The position numbers were made by a program, and so were the translations under genes. Positions 51,722 through 59,929 of a stretch of DNA of 64,000 bases are shown here, piece after piece (positions within the stretch are counted from its first letter, which is position 1; every line of letters starts with the position of its first letter). This DNA comes from Plastoroseomonas hellenica. GTDB lineage: Bacteria > Pseudomonadota > Alphaproteobacteria > Acetobacterales > Acetobacteraceae. The stretch is taken from contig NZ_JAAGBB010000005.1 of assembly GCF_018129085.1 (NCBI RefSeq), forward strand, positions 1-64,000, in the 5' to 3' direction. Below the pieces are notes generated by a model, which was not told where the DNA came from, did no database searches, and saw nothing but the letters and a program-made list of their open reading frames with translations.

Positions 51722-52690
51722 ATGGACATCACGAGGCGAGCCGCCATCGGCGCTGCACTCACCGCATCGGTCGCGTCTCGCGCCCGTGCGCAGAGCGAAT
51801 GGCCGAACAGGTCGGTCCGCCTCATCGTGCCATTCCCGCCCGGTGGTGGTACAGACCTGCTGGCGCGCGTCCTCGCGCAGCACCTGCAAAGCCGTCTCGG
51901 CCAGCCCTTCGTGGTGGAGAACCGGAGCGGCGGCGGCGGCCTCCTCGCGACGGAGCTGGTGACCCGTGCCGCACCCGATGGCTACACCCTGGCCGTCAAC
52001 TCCAGCGGCCCGCTCACGATCCTGCCGCAGCTGACAAGCGTGCCTTACGACCCCATGGCCGACTTCGTGCACATCGCCCTGCCGGCCATCACCCCCTTGC
52101 TGCTCGTGGTGGCGCCGAACTCGCGGTTTCGGAGCTTCAGCGATCTTCTGCATCGCGCGCGCCGGCAACCCGGCGGCTTGAACGCATGTACCGGTGGCCA
52201 GGGCTCGCCCTCGCACCTCATCGTGGAGATGCTCACCCGAGCCTTCCAGCTCGATATGGTGCAGATCCCCTATCGTGGCAGCGGGCCAGCCTTGACCGAG
52301 GCCATAGCCGGCAACTGCGACCTCCTCTTCGACAGCGGAACCTCCTCGCTCCCGTTCATCCGTCAAGGGACGCTGAGGGCCCTCGCGGTCAGCGGGTCAG
52401 CGCGGCTTGCCGCTCTGCCTGACGTTCCAACGATCGCCGAGCAGGGTGCGCCGGGCTTCGAGGCCAGTGCCTGGTCGGCCCTCTTCGCACCGGCCGGGAC
52501 ACCGCCCCCGATCGTCGCCCGCCTGAACCAGGAAGTTCGTGCCCTGATGGCGACACCCGCGCAACAGGAGCGGCTGGCGAATTCCGGGAGCATACCCATG
52601 GATCTTTCGCCGGAGGCGTTCACCGCCTTTCTGCAGCGGGAGCGGGCAAGCTGGGGCGAGATCATCCGCAGCGCGAACATCCGCCTTTGA
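51722..52690 (+). CDS. Bug/TctC-family periplasmic solute receptor
   Basis: 322 residues from ATG 51722 (GAGG 7 bases upstream). Signal ITRRAAIGAALTASVASRARA. Core: SVRLIVPFPPGGGTDLLARV, VVENRSGGGGLLATE, GGQGSPSHLIVEM, IPYRGSGPALTEAIAG, C-terminal SANIRL. First structural gene after the LysR gene; the dehydrogenase subunits follow, so it probably binds their substrate. Confidence 0.92.
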   Translation: MDITRRAAIGAALTASVASRARAQSEWPNRSVRLIVPFPPGGGTDLLARVLAQHLQSRLGQPFVVENRSGGGGLLATELVTRAAPDGYTLAVNSSGPLTILPQLTSVPYDPMADFVHIALPAITPLLLVVAPNSRFRSFSDLLHRARRQPGGLNACTGGQGSPSHLIVEMLTRAFQLDMVQIPYRGSGPALTEAIAGNCDLLFDSGTSSLPFIRQGTLRALAVSGSARLAALPDVPTIAEQGAPGFEASAWSALFAPAGTPPPIVARLNQEVRALMATPAQQERLANSGSIPMDLSPEAFTAFLQRERASWGEIIRSANIRL

Positions 52691-52710
52691 GCGATCGATC
52701 GGAGCGGCCC

Positions 52711-53814
52711 ATGGAGATCTTCGATATTGCCATCCTGGGCGGGGGCATGCTGGGAAGCGCCATCGGATGGGGCTGCGCCTCGCGTGGCGCGCACGTCGCG
52801 GTGCTGGATGGAGGCGATGTCGCCCTGCGCGCGGCGCGCGGGAATTTCGGCCTGATCTGGAGCCAGAGCAAGGGTGACGGCGCGCCGTCCTACGCCGGCT
52901 GGACACGGGACGCGCTTGCCGCCTGGCCGGCACTCGCGGAGACGCTCTCCGGGTTTGCCGGACGCGACATCGGATATCGCGCACAGGGGGGGCTCGTCTT
53001 CTGTCTTGGCGAGGAGGAGCTGGAAGCCCGCCGTGCCTTCGTGAACCGGATGCACAACCAGGGCGCCAGCGATCTCCGCCTGCTGAGCCGCGCCGCGTTG
53101 CTGGACCTCATGCCAAGCTGCAAGCTGGGCCCTGACGTCCTCGGCGCGAGCTTCCAGCCGCAGGACGGTCATATCAATCCCTTGATGGTGTTGCGCGGAT
53201 TCCACGCCGGGCTGGCGGCCGCGGGCGCGGCCCATCTGCCGGGCGCGGATGTGGTGCAGATCGAGCGGGATGCTCATTTCAAGATCCACCGCGCCGATGG
53301 CACCGCGGTCCAGGCGACGAAGCTCGTGGTTGCGGCGGGCCTGGGCACCCAGAGGTTGGCGACGATGATCGGACTTGATGTCCCGGTGCGGCCGGTCCGC
53401 GGACAGAACATCGTGACCGAGCGGCTGCCGCCCATGCTGCCGCTGCCGGCGAGTGCCCTGCGCCAGACGATCGACGGCACCGTGCAGATCGGCATCACGA
53501 ACGAGGATGACGGCGACCCGGAGCCGCGCACGCGGGTGATGAACCTGTCGACCATGGCCGCGCGGGCGGTCCGCATACTGCCATCGCTCGCGCAGGCGCA
53601 CAGCCTGCGAAGCTGGGGCGCGCTGCGTCCCATGACCCCCGACAAGCTCCCTGCCTATGCGCAGAGCGACACGCATCCCGGCGCCTTCGTCGCCGTCTGC
53701 CACTCGGCGGTGACGCTGGCCGCGCAGCATGCCGGGCCGCTGGCCGAAGGCATCCTCGCCGGACGCCTGCCGGATGCGGTTGCGGCGTTTCACCCGAGGC
53801 GCTTCCATGTTTGA
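52711..53814 (+). CDS. FAD oxidoreductase, HcnC/DadA-like (catalytic subunit)
   Basis: 367 residues from ATG 52711 (GGAG 7 bases upstream). FAD motif IAILGGGMLGSAIGWGCASRG, then ARGNFGLIWSQSKGDG, C-terminal SLRSWGALRPMTPDKLP and FVAVCHSAVTLAAQHAGPLAEG, as in glycine/D-amino acid oxidases of the DAO family. In HcnABC, opine oxidase and D-hydroxyproline dehydrogenase it is the subunit that oxidises the amino acid. It overlaps the [2Fe-2S] subunit gene by 8 bases. Confidence 0.9.
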   Translation: MEIFDIAILGGGMLGSAIGWGCASRGAHVAVLDGGDVALRAARGNFGLIWSQSKGDGAPSYAGWTRDALAAWPALAETLSGFAGRDIGYRAQGGLVFCLGEEELEARRAFVNRMHNQGASDLRLLSRAALLDLMPSCKLGPDVLGASFQPQDGHINPLMVLRGFHAGLAAAGAAHLPGADVVQIERDAHFKIHRADGTAVQATKLVVAAGLGTQRLATMIGLDVPVRPVRGQNIVTERLPPMLPLPASALRQTIDGTVQIGITNEDDGDPEPRTRVMNLSTMAARAVRILPSLAQAHSLRSWGALRPMTPDKLPAYAQSDTHPGAFVAVCHSAVTLAAQHAGPLAEGILAGRLPDAVAAFHPRRFHV

Positions 53815-54067
53815 ACGCGTCGAGCCGCCGGACTGCACGATCACCTGGCAGGATCGGGAGATCCCCGCACGCGCGGGCGAAAGCTTGGCCGCGGCCCTGC
53901 TCGCCGCGGGCATCAACCGCGTCCGGGTGACGGGGATGAGCGGCGCGCCCCGTGGCCCCTTCTGCATGATGGGCGTCTGCTTCGATTGCCTTGTGACGGT
54001 GGAGGGAGAGGGGGCGAGACAGGCCTGCATGGTCCCGGTGGTCGCGGGCATGAGGGCTTCCCCATGA
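53807..54067 (+). CDS. (2Fe-2S)-binding subunit, HcnA-like
   Basis: 86 residues. Plant-ferredoxin-like cluster ligands Cys53, Cys58, Cys61 and Cys74 (CMMGVCFDCLVTVEG and QACMVPV). The start MFERVEPPDC overlaps the end of the HcnC-like gene and it overlaps the HcnB-like gene by 4 bases. It passes electrons between the two flavin subunits. Confidence 0.9.
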   Translation: MFERVEPPDCTITWQDREIPARAGESLAAALLAAGINRVRVTGMSGAPRGPFCMMGVCFDCLVTVEGEGARQACMVPVVAGMRASP

Positions 54068-55434
54068 CGAAGGTCGATATCCTGATCGTGGGCGCCGGGC
54101 CGGCCGGCATGTCGGCGGCGATCGAGGCGCGGCGGCACGGCGCTTCGGTGCTGCTCCTGGACGAGAATGCCGCCCCCGGTGGCCAGGTGCACCGCGCCGC
54201 AAAGCCCGACGCCGTGGGCCCGGGTGCGGCGCAATCACGCGAAGGTGCCGCGCTGATGGCAGCACTCCGCGCCAGCGGTGCGGGGCTCCACAGCGGCGCA
54301 GTGCTCTGGGCGATCGAGCCCGGACCGCGCGCCTTCGTCCTGCAGGACCACGCCGTGCATGAGGTCGATGCGGGCCGCGTCATCCTGGCCAGTGGCGCCA
54401 CGGAACGCGCGCTGCCGATCCCCGGCTGGACCCTCCCCGGGGTCATGGGCGTGGGCGCCGCGCAGATCCTGCTGAAGTCGGCCGGCTTGCGTCCACGCGG
54501 TCGCGTCTGGATCGCCGGTCAGGGGCCGTTGATCTGGCTCTATGCCGCTCAGGCCCTCGCCAGAGGCGGCGAGATCGCGGGCATCGTCGACATGAGCCGG
54601 ATCACGCCGCACGCCCTTCTGCGCCTGCCGCGGGCATTGACCGCCCCCGGCTACCTGCTGCGGGGCCTCGCCTGGATGCGGGCCGTCCGGCAGCGCGTGC
54701 CGGTGTTTCGCACACGGGATGTGGTGGTCGAGGGGGATGGTCGCCTGGAGCGCATCCACGTCGGCGGGCAGATCCACACGGCGGACACCTTGCTGCTGCA
54801 CGATGGGGTCGTTCCCAACACCCAGGTCACTCGCGCGATTCAGGGCTGCGAACATCGCTGGAACGCCGCACAGCGTGCCTGGGAACCGGTGCTGGATGAT
54901 TGGGGCAACACGTTGATCCCGGGCATTCTGGTGGCCGGGGATGGCGGCGGTATCGGTGGCGCTGCCGCCGCTTCTCTCTCAGGCCGCATCGCAGCGTTGG
55001 AGGCCGTCCGCGCCCTTGGCCACCTCGGCGGGGCGCAACGCGATGCGCTGGCGGCCCCCTTGATGCGCCGGCGGCGGGCGGAGCTGGCGCCGCGTGGCTT
55101 CCTGGATGCGCTGTTCGTCCCTTTGCCGATGCCGGTGGACGAGGTGACACTCTGTCGATGCGAGGAAGTGACGGCCGGCAGCGTGCGCGCGGCGGCGGGG
55201 CTGGGATGCCTCGGCACCAACCAGCTCAAAGCCTTCACCCGCGCGGGCATGGGGCTCTGCCAGGGGCGCATCTGCGGTCCGTTGCTGCACGCGACCTTGG
55301 CTGAGGCGCGCGGGGTTCCCGGCGGAGACGTCGATCCGCTGCGGACGCGATTCCCGACCAAGCCGCTCTCTCTGGGTGAGCTCGCCACGCTCGCCCCATC
55401 GGCAAGCGCGGCGAGCGCCTCTGGAAAAGGGTGA
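54064..55434 (+). CDS. FAD/NAD(P)-binding subunit with C-terminal [2Fe-2S] domain, HcnB-like
   Basis: 456 residues. Two-dinucleotide fold: ILIVGAGPAGMSAAIEARRHG then LDENAAPGGQVHRA, and GRVWIAGQGPLIWLYAAQAL. The BFD-like C-terminal domain has Cys364, Cys366, Cys399 and Cys404 (LCRCEEVTAGSV and LCQGRICGPL). Matches HcnB, OoxA and HypB-type subunits. Together the three genes encode an amino acid/opine dehydrogenase linked to the respiratory chain; cyanide production is possible only if glycine is the substrate. Confidence 0.9.
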   Translation: MTKVDILIVGAGPAGMSAAIEARRHGASVLLLDENAAPGGQVHRAAKPDAVGPGAAQSREGAALMAALRASGAGLHSGAVLWAIEPGPRAFVLQDHAVHEVDAGRVILASGATERALPIPGWTLPGVMGVGAAQILLKSAGLRPRGRVWIAGQGPLIWLYAAQALARGGEIAGIVDMSRITPHALLRLPRALTAPGYLLRGLAWMRAVRQRVPVFRTRDVVVEGDGRLERIHVGGQIHTADTLLLHDGVVPNTQVTRAIQGCEHRWNAAQRAWEPVLDDWGNTLIPGILVAGDGGGIGGAAAASLSGRIAALEAVRALGHLGGAQRDALAAPLMRRRRAELAPRGFLDALFVPLPMPVDEVTLCRCEEVTAGSVRAAAGLGCLGTNQLKAFTRAGMGLCQGRICGPLLHATLAEARGVPGGDVDPLRTRFPTKPLSLGELATLAPSASAASASGKG

Positions 55435-55545
55435 GGTGGGTGCGCCCGGTGACGCCGGTGCGCATCCCGCGGACGCCAATGGCGGAACGGGGATCCTGAC
55501 AGGGGTTCCCGTGTCGGTATCAATCCAGTCGGCGTGGCGGGCCAT

Positions 55546-55575
55546 ATTTTCGAAGATACTTGATTGATCGAAAAT
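55546..55575. promoter_or_regulatory. ATTTTCGA/TCGAAAAT inverted repeat upstream of the GntR gene
   Basis: Perfect 8-bp arms ATTTTCGA (55546-55553) and TCGAAAAT (55568-55575) around 14 bases, AT-rich in a GC-rich genome and 37 bases before the GntR start. Likely autoregulatory operator. Confidence 0.5.
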
Positions 55576-55612
55576 TCGGCCGTAGCTTTCCGGGATCGGA
55601 GAGGAGGCCGCC

Positions 55613-56320
55613 TTGCCGCCGCGCGCCACGCAGAAGCAGTCAGAACCGGATGCCGTGCTGGTCAGCCAGGACGTGCTGTCGCGCCTGAAGGGCGACATCC
55701 TGGACGGCCGCTTCGCCCCGGGCGCCCGGCTGCGTTTCGCCGAATTGCAGAAGACCTACGAGGCCGGCATCGGCACCCTGCGGGAAGCGCTGTCGCATCT
55801 GCTGCCCGAGGGGCTGGTCGAGCTCGACGCCAATCGCGGCTTCCGCGTCGCCGCCATCTCCGCCGAGGATCTCCGCGACGTCTCCGCGCTGCATATCGAG
55901 TTCGAGCAGCGCGCCATCGTCGAATCCGTCCGCCACGGCGACGATGCCTGGGAGGCGGGGCTGGTGCTCGCCTTCCACCGCCTCGCCAAGATCGAGCGCC
56001 TGCCGCGGGAGGAACGGCGGCAGCGCAGCAGCGAATGGCTGGCGGCGCACCGCGAATTCCACCGCGCCCTGGTCGCCGCCTGCCCCTCGCGCTGGCTGCT
56101 GCGGCTGCGCGCGCAGATGTACGACCACATGGAGCGCTACCGCCTGGTCTCCCAGCGGCACCGCCCGCTCGGCCCCGCCAAGCGGGCCGAGCACGAGGCG
56201 ATCCGCGACGCCGCACTGGCCCGCAAGCCAGAGCAGGCGGGCGAATTGCTGGCCGCGCATCTGCGCGAGACGACGGAGACGGTGCTGCGCCACGCACCGC
56301 AATTCATGCCGCCGCCCTGA
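55613..56320 (+). CDS. GntR-family (FCD) transcriptional regulator
   Basis: 235 residues from a TTG at 55613 with AGGAGG 6 bases upstream. Winged helix: SRLKGDILDGRFAPGARLRF, AELQKTYEAGIGTLREALSH, LVELDANRGFRVAAI. FCD domain: RDVSALHIEFEQRAIVESV, HREFHRALVAACPSRWLL. Sits ahead of the VOC-Bug pair with 39 bp between, and is the likely regulator. Confidence 0.9.
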   Translation: MPPRATQKQSEPDAVLVSQDVLSRLKGDILDGRFAPGARLRFAELQKTYEAGIGTLREALSHLLPEGLVELDANRGFRVAAISAEDLRDVSALHIEFEQRAIVESVRHGDDAWEAGLVLAFHRLAKIERLPREERRQRSSEWLAAHREFHRALVAACPSRWLLRLRAQMYDHMERYRLVSQRHRPLGPAKRAEHEAIRDAALARKPEQAGELLAAHLRETTETVLRHAPQFMPPP

Positions 56321-56359
56321 GGGTCATTCCGGGACGAGTAGCGGAGGAGGAAACCAAGA

Positions 56360-57313
56360 ATGCAGGACCCGATCATCAGGGTGCGCGATATCGCCTGGGT
56401 ACGCCTCGGCGCCCCTGACCTCGACCAGGCCGAAGGCTTCCTGACCGATTTCGGCCTGGTGCGGCAGGCGCGCACCGAAGCCGCGCTTTTCATGCGTGGG
56501 ACCGGCGACGCGCATCACGTGCACATCACCGAACGCGGGCCCGACCGCGTGCTCGGCATCGGCTTCACCGCCGACAGCGAGGCCGACCTGCACCGCCTGG
56601 CGCGGGAGGCCGCCGGCGCCTCCGGCGTCGAGGCGCTGAACGAGCCGGGCGGCGGCAAGTGCGTGCGCCTCAAGGAGCATAACGGCTTCACCATTGAGGT
56701 CGTGCATGGCGTCGCCACGGTGGAAAAGCTGCCGGAGCGGCACAGCGTGCTGAACACCGGGCGGGCGCGAGACCGCCTCGGCAAGTTCCAGCGCATCGAT
56801 CCGCGCCCCTGCCAGGTGAAGCGACCCGGGCATGCGGTGCTCAGCACGCCGGACATCGAAGGCTCGGTCGCCTGGGCGCACCGGCATCTCGGCTTCATCG
56901 TCTCCGAGCATGTCCATGCCGAGGACGATCCGGAGACGCTGCTCGCGAGCTTCAACCGCGCCGACCGCGGCGCGGATTTCGTCGACCACCATGTCATGAT
57001 GTTCGGCCGGCACTCGCGGGCCGGGCTGAACCACATCTCCTACGAGGTGCAGGACATGGACGACCTGCATGCCGGCCATGACTGGCTGCGGCAGCGCGGC
57101 CATTATCATCTCTGGGGCATCGGGCGGCACCTGCTCGGCAGCCAGGTCTTCGACTACTGGAAGGATCCCTGGGGCCGCGTGCACGAGCATTGGACCGACA
57201 CTGACGTGCTGAACGCCGCCATGCCGACGCGGAGCGTGCCGAAAAGCCAGGGGCTGCGCAGCCAATGGGGCCCGCAGGCGCCGCAGGAATTCCGCGATGC
57301 GGCGAGCGTCTGA
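56360..57313 (+). CDS. VOC-family (extradiol dioxygenase-like) protein
   Basis: 317 residues with two VOC modules (about 5-120 and 150-265). Probable metal ligands in the second: His in KRPGHAVLSTPDIEG, His in LNHISYEVQDMDD, and Glu in VHEHWTDTDV. Resembles catechol 2,3-dioxygenase relatives. It overlaps the Bug gene by 17 bases, so an aromatic or similar compound bound by that receptor may be the substrate. Confidence 0.85.
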   Translation: MQDPIIRVRDIAWVRLGAPDLDQAEGFLTDFGLVRQARTEAALFMRGTGDAHHVHITERGPDRVLGIGFTADSEADLHRLAREAAGASGVEALNEPGGGKCVRLKEHNGFTIEVVHGVATVEKLPERHSVLNTGRARDRLGKFQRIDPRPCQVKRPGHAVLSTPDIEGSVAWAHRHLGFIVSEHVHAEDDPETLLASFNRADRGADFVDHHVMMFGRHSRAGLNHISYEVQDMDDLHAGHDWLRQRGHYHLWGIGRHLLGSQVFDYWKDPWGRVHEHWTDTDVLNAAMPTRSVPKSQGLRSQWGPQAPQEFRDAASV

Positions 57314-58289
57314 CGCCCGGACGGCGATCGCCCGCCGCACCCTGCTCGGCCTGCTGGCGGCGCCGCTCGCGTCCCGCGCCGGCGCCGCGGCCTGGCCCGA
57401 CCGCCCGGTCCGGCTGCTGCACGGCTTCGCACCTGGCGGCACCGCCGACATCATCGCGCGCCTGCTGGCGGGGCCGGTGGGCGATGCGCTGGGCCAACCG
57501 GTGGTGGTGGAGCCGCGGCCCGGCGCCGGCGGCAACATCGCCTCGGCCGCGCTGGCGCGGGCGCCGGCGGATGGCAATACGCTCGGCCTGCTGACCGGCG
57601 GCCATGCAGTCAGCGCCGCTTTCGCACAGGGTCTGACCTTCGATCCGGTGGTGGATTTCGACTTCGTCGCGATGGTCGCCCGCTACGCCTTCGTCATCGT
57701 GGTGCGGCAGGACAGCCCGCTGCGCGACCTCGCAGGGCTGCTGGCGCTGGCGCGGGAGCGGCCGGGGCGCGTCACCTTCGGCTCCGCCGGCGTCGGCTCC
57801 ACTCACCACTTGGTCGGCGAGATGCTGAACGCCGCGGCCGGCGTGCAGATGCTGCACGTGCCCTATCGCGGCGACGCCGCCGGCACCACCGCGCTGCTGG
57901 GTGGCGAGGTGACGGCGATGGTGACGACCAGCGCCGGCGTGCTGCCCCATGTGCGGGCCGGCACGCTGCGCTGCCTGGCGGTGAGCTCTGTCCGACGCTC
58001 TGCCCTGCTGCCGGATGTGCCGACGGTGGCGGAGGCGGCGCTGCCGGGCTTCGAGGCACCGACCTGGGTCGGCATCGCGGCGCCACGCGGCCTGCCGCCG
58101 GAGGTTATCGCGCGTCTACATGCCGTGGTCGCGCAGGTGACCGCGGCACCCCCGATGCGCCAGCGCCTGGTCGAGCTGCTGGATGGGGAGGCGGATGGCG
58201 CCAGCCCGGAGGCGATGCGCGCCTTCGTCGCCAGCGAGATCGCCCGCTGGCGCGACCTGATCCAGCGCCAGGGGATCAGGCCGGAATGA
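57297..58289 (+). CDS. Bug/TctC-family periplasmic solute receptor
   Basis: 330 residues. Signal ARRTLLGLLAAPLASRAGAA. Core: PVRLLHGFAPGGTADIIARL, VVEPRPGAGGNIAS, SAGVGSTHHLVGEML, VPYRGDAAGTTALLG, C-terminal RQGIRPE. AGGA sits 8 bases before the ATG inside the VOC gene. Completes the GntR-VOC-Bug unit. Confidence 0.92.
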   Translation: MRRASDARTAIARRTLLGLLAAPLASRAGAAAWPDRPVRLLHGFAPGGTADIIARLLAGPVGDALGQPVVVEPRPGAGGNIASAALARAPADGNTLGLLTGGHAVSAAFAQGLTFDPVVDFDFVAMVARYAFVIVVRQDSPLRDLAGLLALARERPGRVTFGSAGVGSTHHLVGEMLNAAAGVQMLHVPYRGDAAGTTALLGGEVTAMVTTSAGVLPHVRAGTLRCLAVSSVRRSALLPDVPTVAEAALPGFEAPTWVGIAAPRGLPPEVIARLHAVVAQVTAAPPMRQRLVELLDGEADGASPEAMRAFVASEIARWRDLIQRQGIRPE

Positions 58290-58342
58290 CGATCATGCCT
58301 CCGGCATGGGAAGTAGGTGATCGCAGAGGCGTGGATCGGAGG

Positions 58343-58759
58343 TCAGTAGCGACGGCCGCGACCGGGCGAATCACCGGAGTCGGCATCGGTGCGTCCGGTG
58401 GTCGGCCGCCCCCGGCCGGGCGAATCACGTGGGTCGCTGTCCGTGTTGCCGGTCCTGGGGCGTCCGCGCCCGGCGCCGTCGCGTGGATCGTTGTCGGAAT
58501 AGCCGGTCGTAGGGCGCCCGCGCCCGGCGCCGTCGCGCGGATCGCTGTCGGAGTTGCCGGTACGGGGGCGGCCATGCCCGGCGCCATCGCGCGGGTCGCT
58601 GTCGGAGTAGCCGGTATAGGGGCGGCGCTGCTGCACCGGCGTGATGGCGGCCGGCGTGGCCGGGGCGGGGCCGATCCCGCCCACTGCCGCCGTGGCAGGA
58701 AGGGGTGCCAGGCCGAAGCCCAGGACCAACAGGCGGCGGCCCAGGCGATTGGTGCTCAT
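58343..58759 (-). CDS. Secreted protein of five 18-residue repeats
   Basis: 138 residues. Signal MSTNRLGRRLLVLGFGLAPL then PATAAVGG. From about residue 46, five tandem 18-residue units of the type RPRTGNSDSDPRDGAGRG, differing at a few positions (TGYSDSD, TGNTDSD), ending RRY. Each contains DSDPRDG, which resembles calcium-binding DxDxDG loops. Very basic-acidic alternation, no cysteine. Probably a disordered or calcium-binding extracytoplasmic protein; family not known to me. Confidence 0.8.
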   Translation of the reverse strand: MSTNRLGRRLLVLGFGLAPLPATAAVGGIGPAPATPAAITPVQQRRPYTGYSDSDPRDGAGHGRPRTGNSDSDPRDGAGRGRPTTGYSDNDPRDGAGRGRPRTGNTDSDPRDSPGRGRPTTGRTDADSGDSPGRGRRY

Positions 58760-58861
58760 GCTGGTCTCTTCCCTGCTTTGGCGATCTTGCTCAGCAGCGC
58801 CTGCAGGCAGCATAACCGGGACGATCCGAAAGCGCATCGTTAATATCGGGGCTGCGCCGGA

Positions 58862-59929
58862 TCACCCCTCCAGCGGCGCGGGGAGACTGACGCCGAGCCG
58901 CGTCGCCGCTGCCGTGAGCTGCTTCCAGACACCCGCGGGCAGCGGGATGCCGCTGCGGCGGCGCCGCGCCAGCTCGGCATCGCCGCGTTCGCCCGGCAGC
59001 AGCAACGCGTCAGTGCCCGCGGCCTTCGGCTGCGCCGCGACCGCTTCGGCCAGCGCGTCCACGCTCTGGACGAAGCCCGCCGGATCGCCGAAGGCGGCGA
59101 GGTCGAGCGCGATCGCAACGCCGTTCATGGCGGTGCCGCCCTTCGCCGTGCCTGGGGCGCCGGCCAGGGCCGGCGCAATCACCGGATTGCCTGCGGCGAG
59201 GCTCGCCAGGCATTCGATCATCAGCGACAGCCCGGCGCCCTTCGGCCCAGCCATCGGCAGCAGGGTTGCGACGGCGGTGGCATCCGTCGTCGGCGCGCCT
59301 TCGGCATCGATGCCCCAGTCCGGCGGGATCGGCGCGCCGGTCTGCCTGGCGCTCATGATCTTGCCGAGTGCCACCTTGGCGGTCGCCATGTCGAGCAGCA
59401 GCGGCGGATGCCGGCCTGCCGGGATCGCGATGGCGATCGGATTGGTGGAGACGACCGCCCGACGGCTGCCGGGCCAGGCCATCAGCGGGATGGAAGCGGT
59501 CATCACCAGCCCCGCCATGCCGGCGGCGGCGGCGCGCAGCGCGAAGTGCCCGACCGCACCGGCATGGGTGATGTCGCGTGCGACGCACCAGCCGACATGC
59601 ACGCGCCGCGCCGCGGCGATCGCTTCCTCCATCGCGCGCGCCATCGCGACGGGTCCCGGCGCGCGGTCGGCGTCGAGCAGCGCGATGGCGCCCGCGGCCT
59701 TCAACAGCCGCATCGCGGGGCGCGGGTGGATGCCGCCTTGCGCGATCAGCTCGAGGTAGCGCGGGATGCGCAGCACGCCATGGCTGTCGACGCCACGCAG
59801 GTTCGCCCAGACCAGGGTCTCGGCCCAGAGCGCCGCGTCATCCGCGCCAACGCCGACGGCCACGAAGATGTCGCGCGCCAGCGCCTGCAGCGCCGGCGCA
59901 GCGAGGCGGACCACGTCCGGGGGGGCCAT
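58862..59929 (-). CDS. Ldh-family (malate/L-lactate/ureidoglycolate) dehydrogenase
   Basis: 355 residues from ATG 59929. Signatures of the AllD/LdhL2 family: RGVDSHGVLRIPRYLEL (catalytic His), ITHAGAVGHFALRAAAAG, VSTNPIAIAIPAG, LLLDMATAKVALGKI and PMAGPKGAGLSLMIECL. NAD(P)-dependent oxidation of a 2-hydroxy acid. Its start overlaps the hydrolase stop by one base (TGATG), so the two are coupled. Confidence 0.9.
   Translation of the reverse strand: MAPPDVVRLAAPALQALARDIFVAVGVGADDAALWAETLVWANLRGVDSHGVLRIPRYLELIAQGGIHPRPAMRLLKAAGAIALLDADRAPGPVAMARAMEEAIAAARRVHVGWCVARDITHAGAVGHFALRAAAAGMAGLVMTASIPLMAWPGSRRAVVSTNPIAIAIPAGRHPPLLLDMATAKVALGKIMSARQTGAPIPPDWGIDAEGAPTTDATAVATLLPMAGPKGAGLSLMIECLASLAAGNPVIAPALAGAPGTAKGGTAMNGVAIALDLAAFGDPAGFVQSVDALAEAVAAQPKAAGTDALLLPGERGDAELARRRRSGIPLPAGVWKQLTAAATRLGVSLPAPLEG

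Noticed and set aside
54064-55434. Calling the three-subunit dehydrogenase a cyanide synthase
   Set aside because: HcnABC, opine oxidase and hydroxyproline dehydrogenase share these subunits; sequence motifs alone do not show glycine as substrate.
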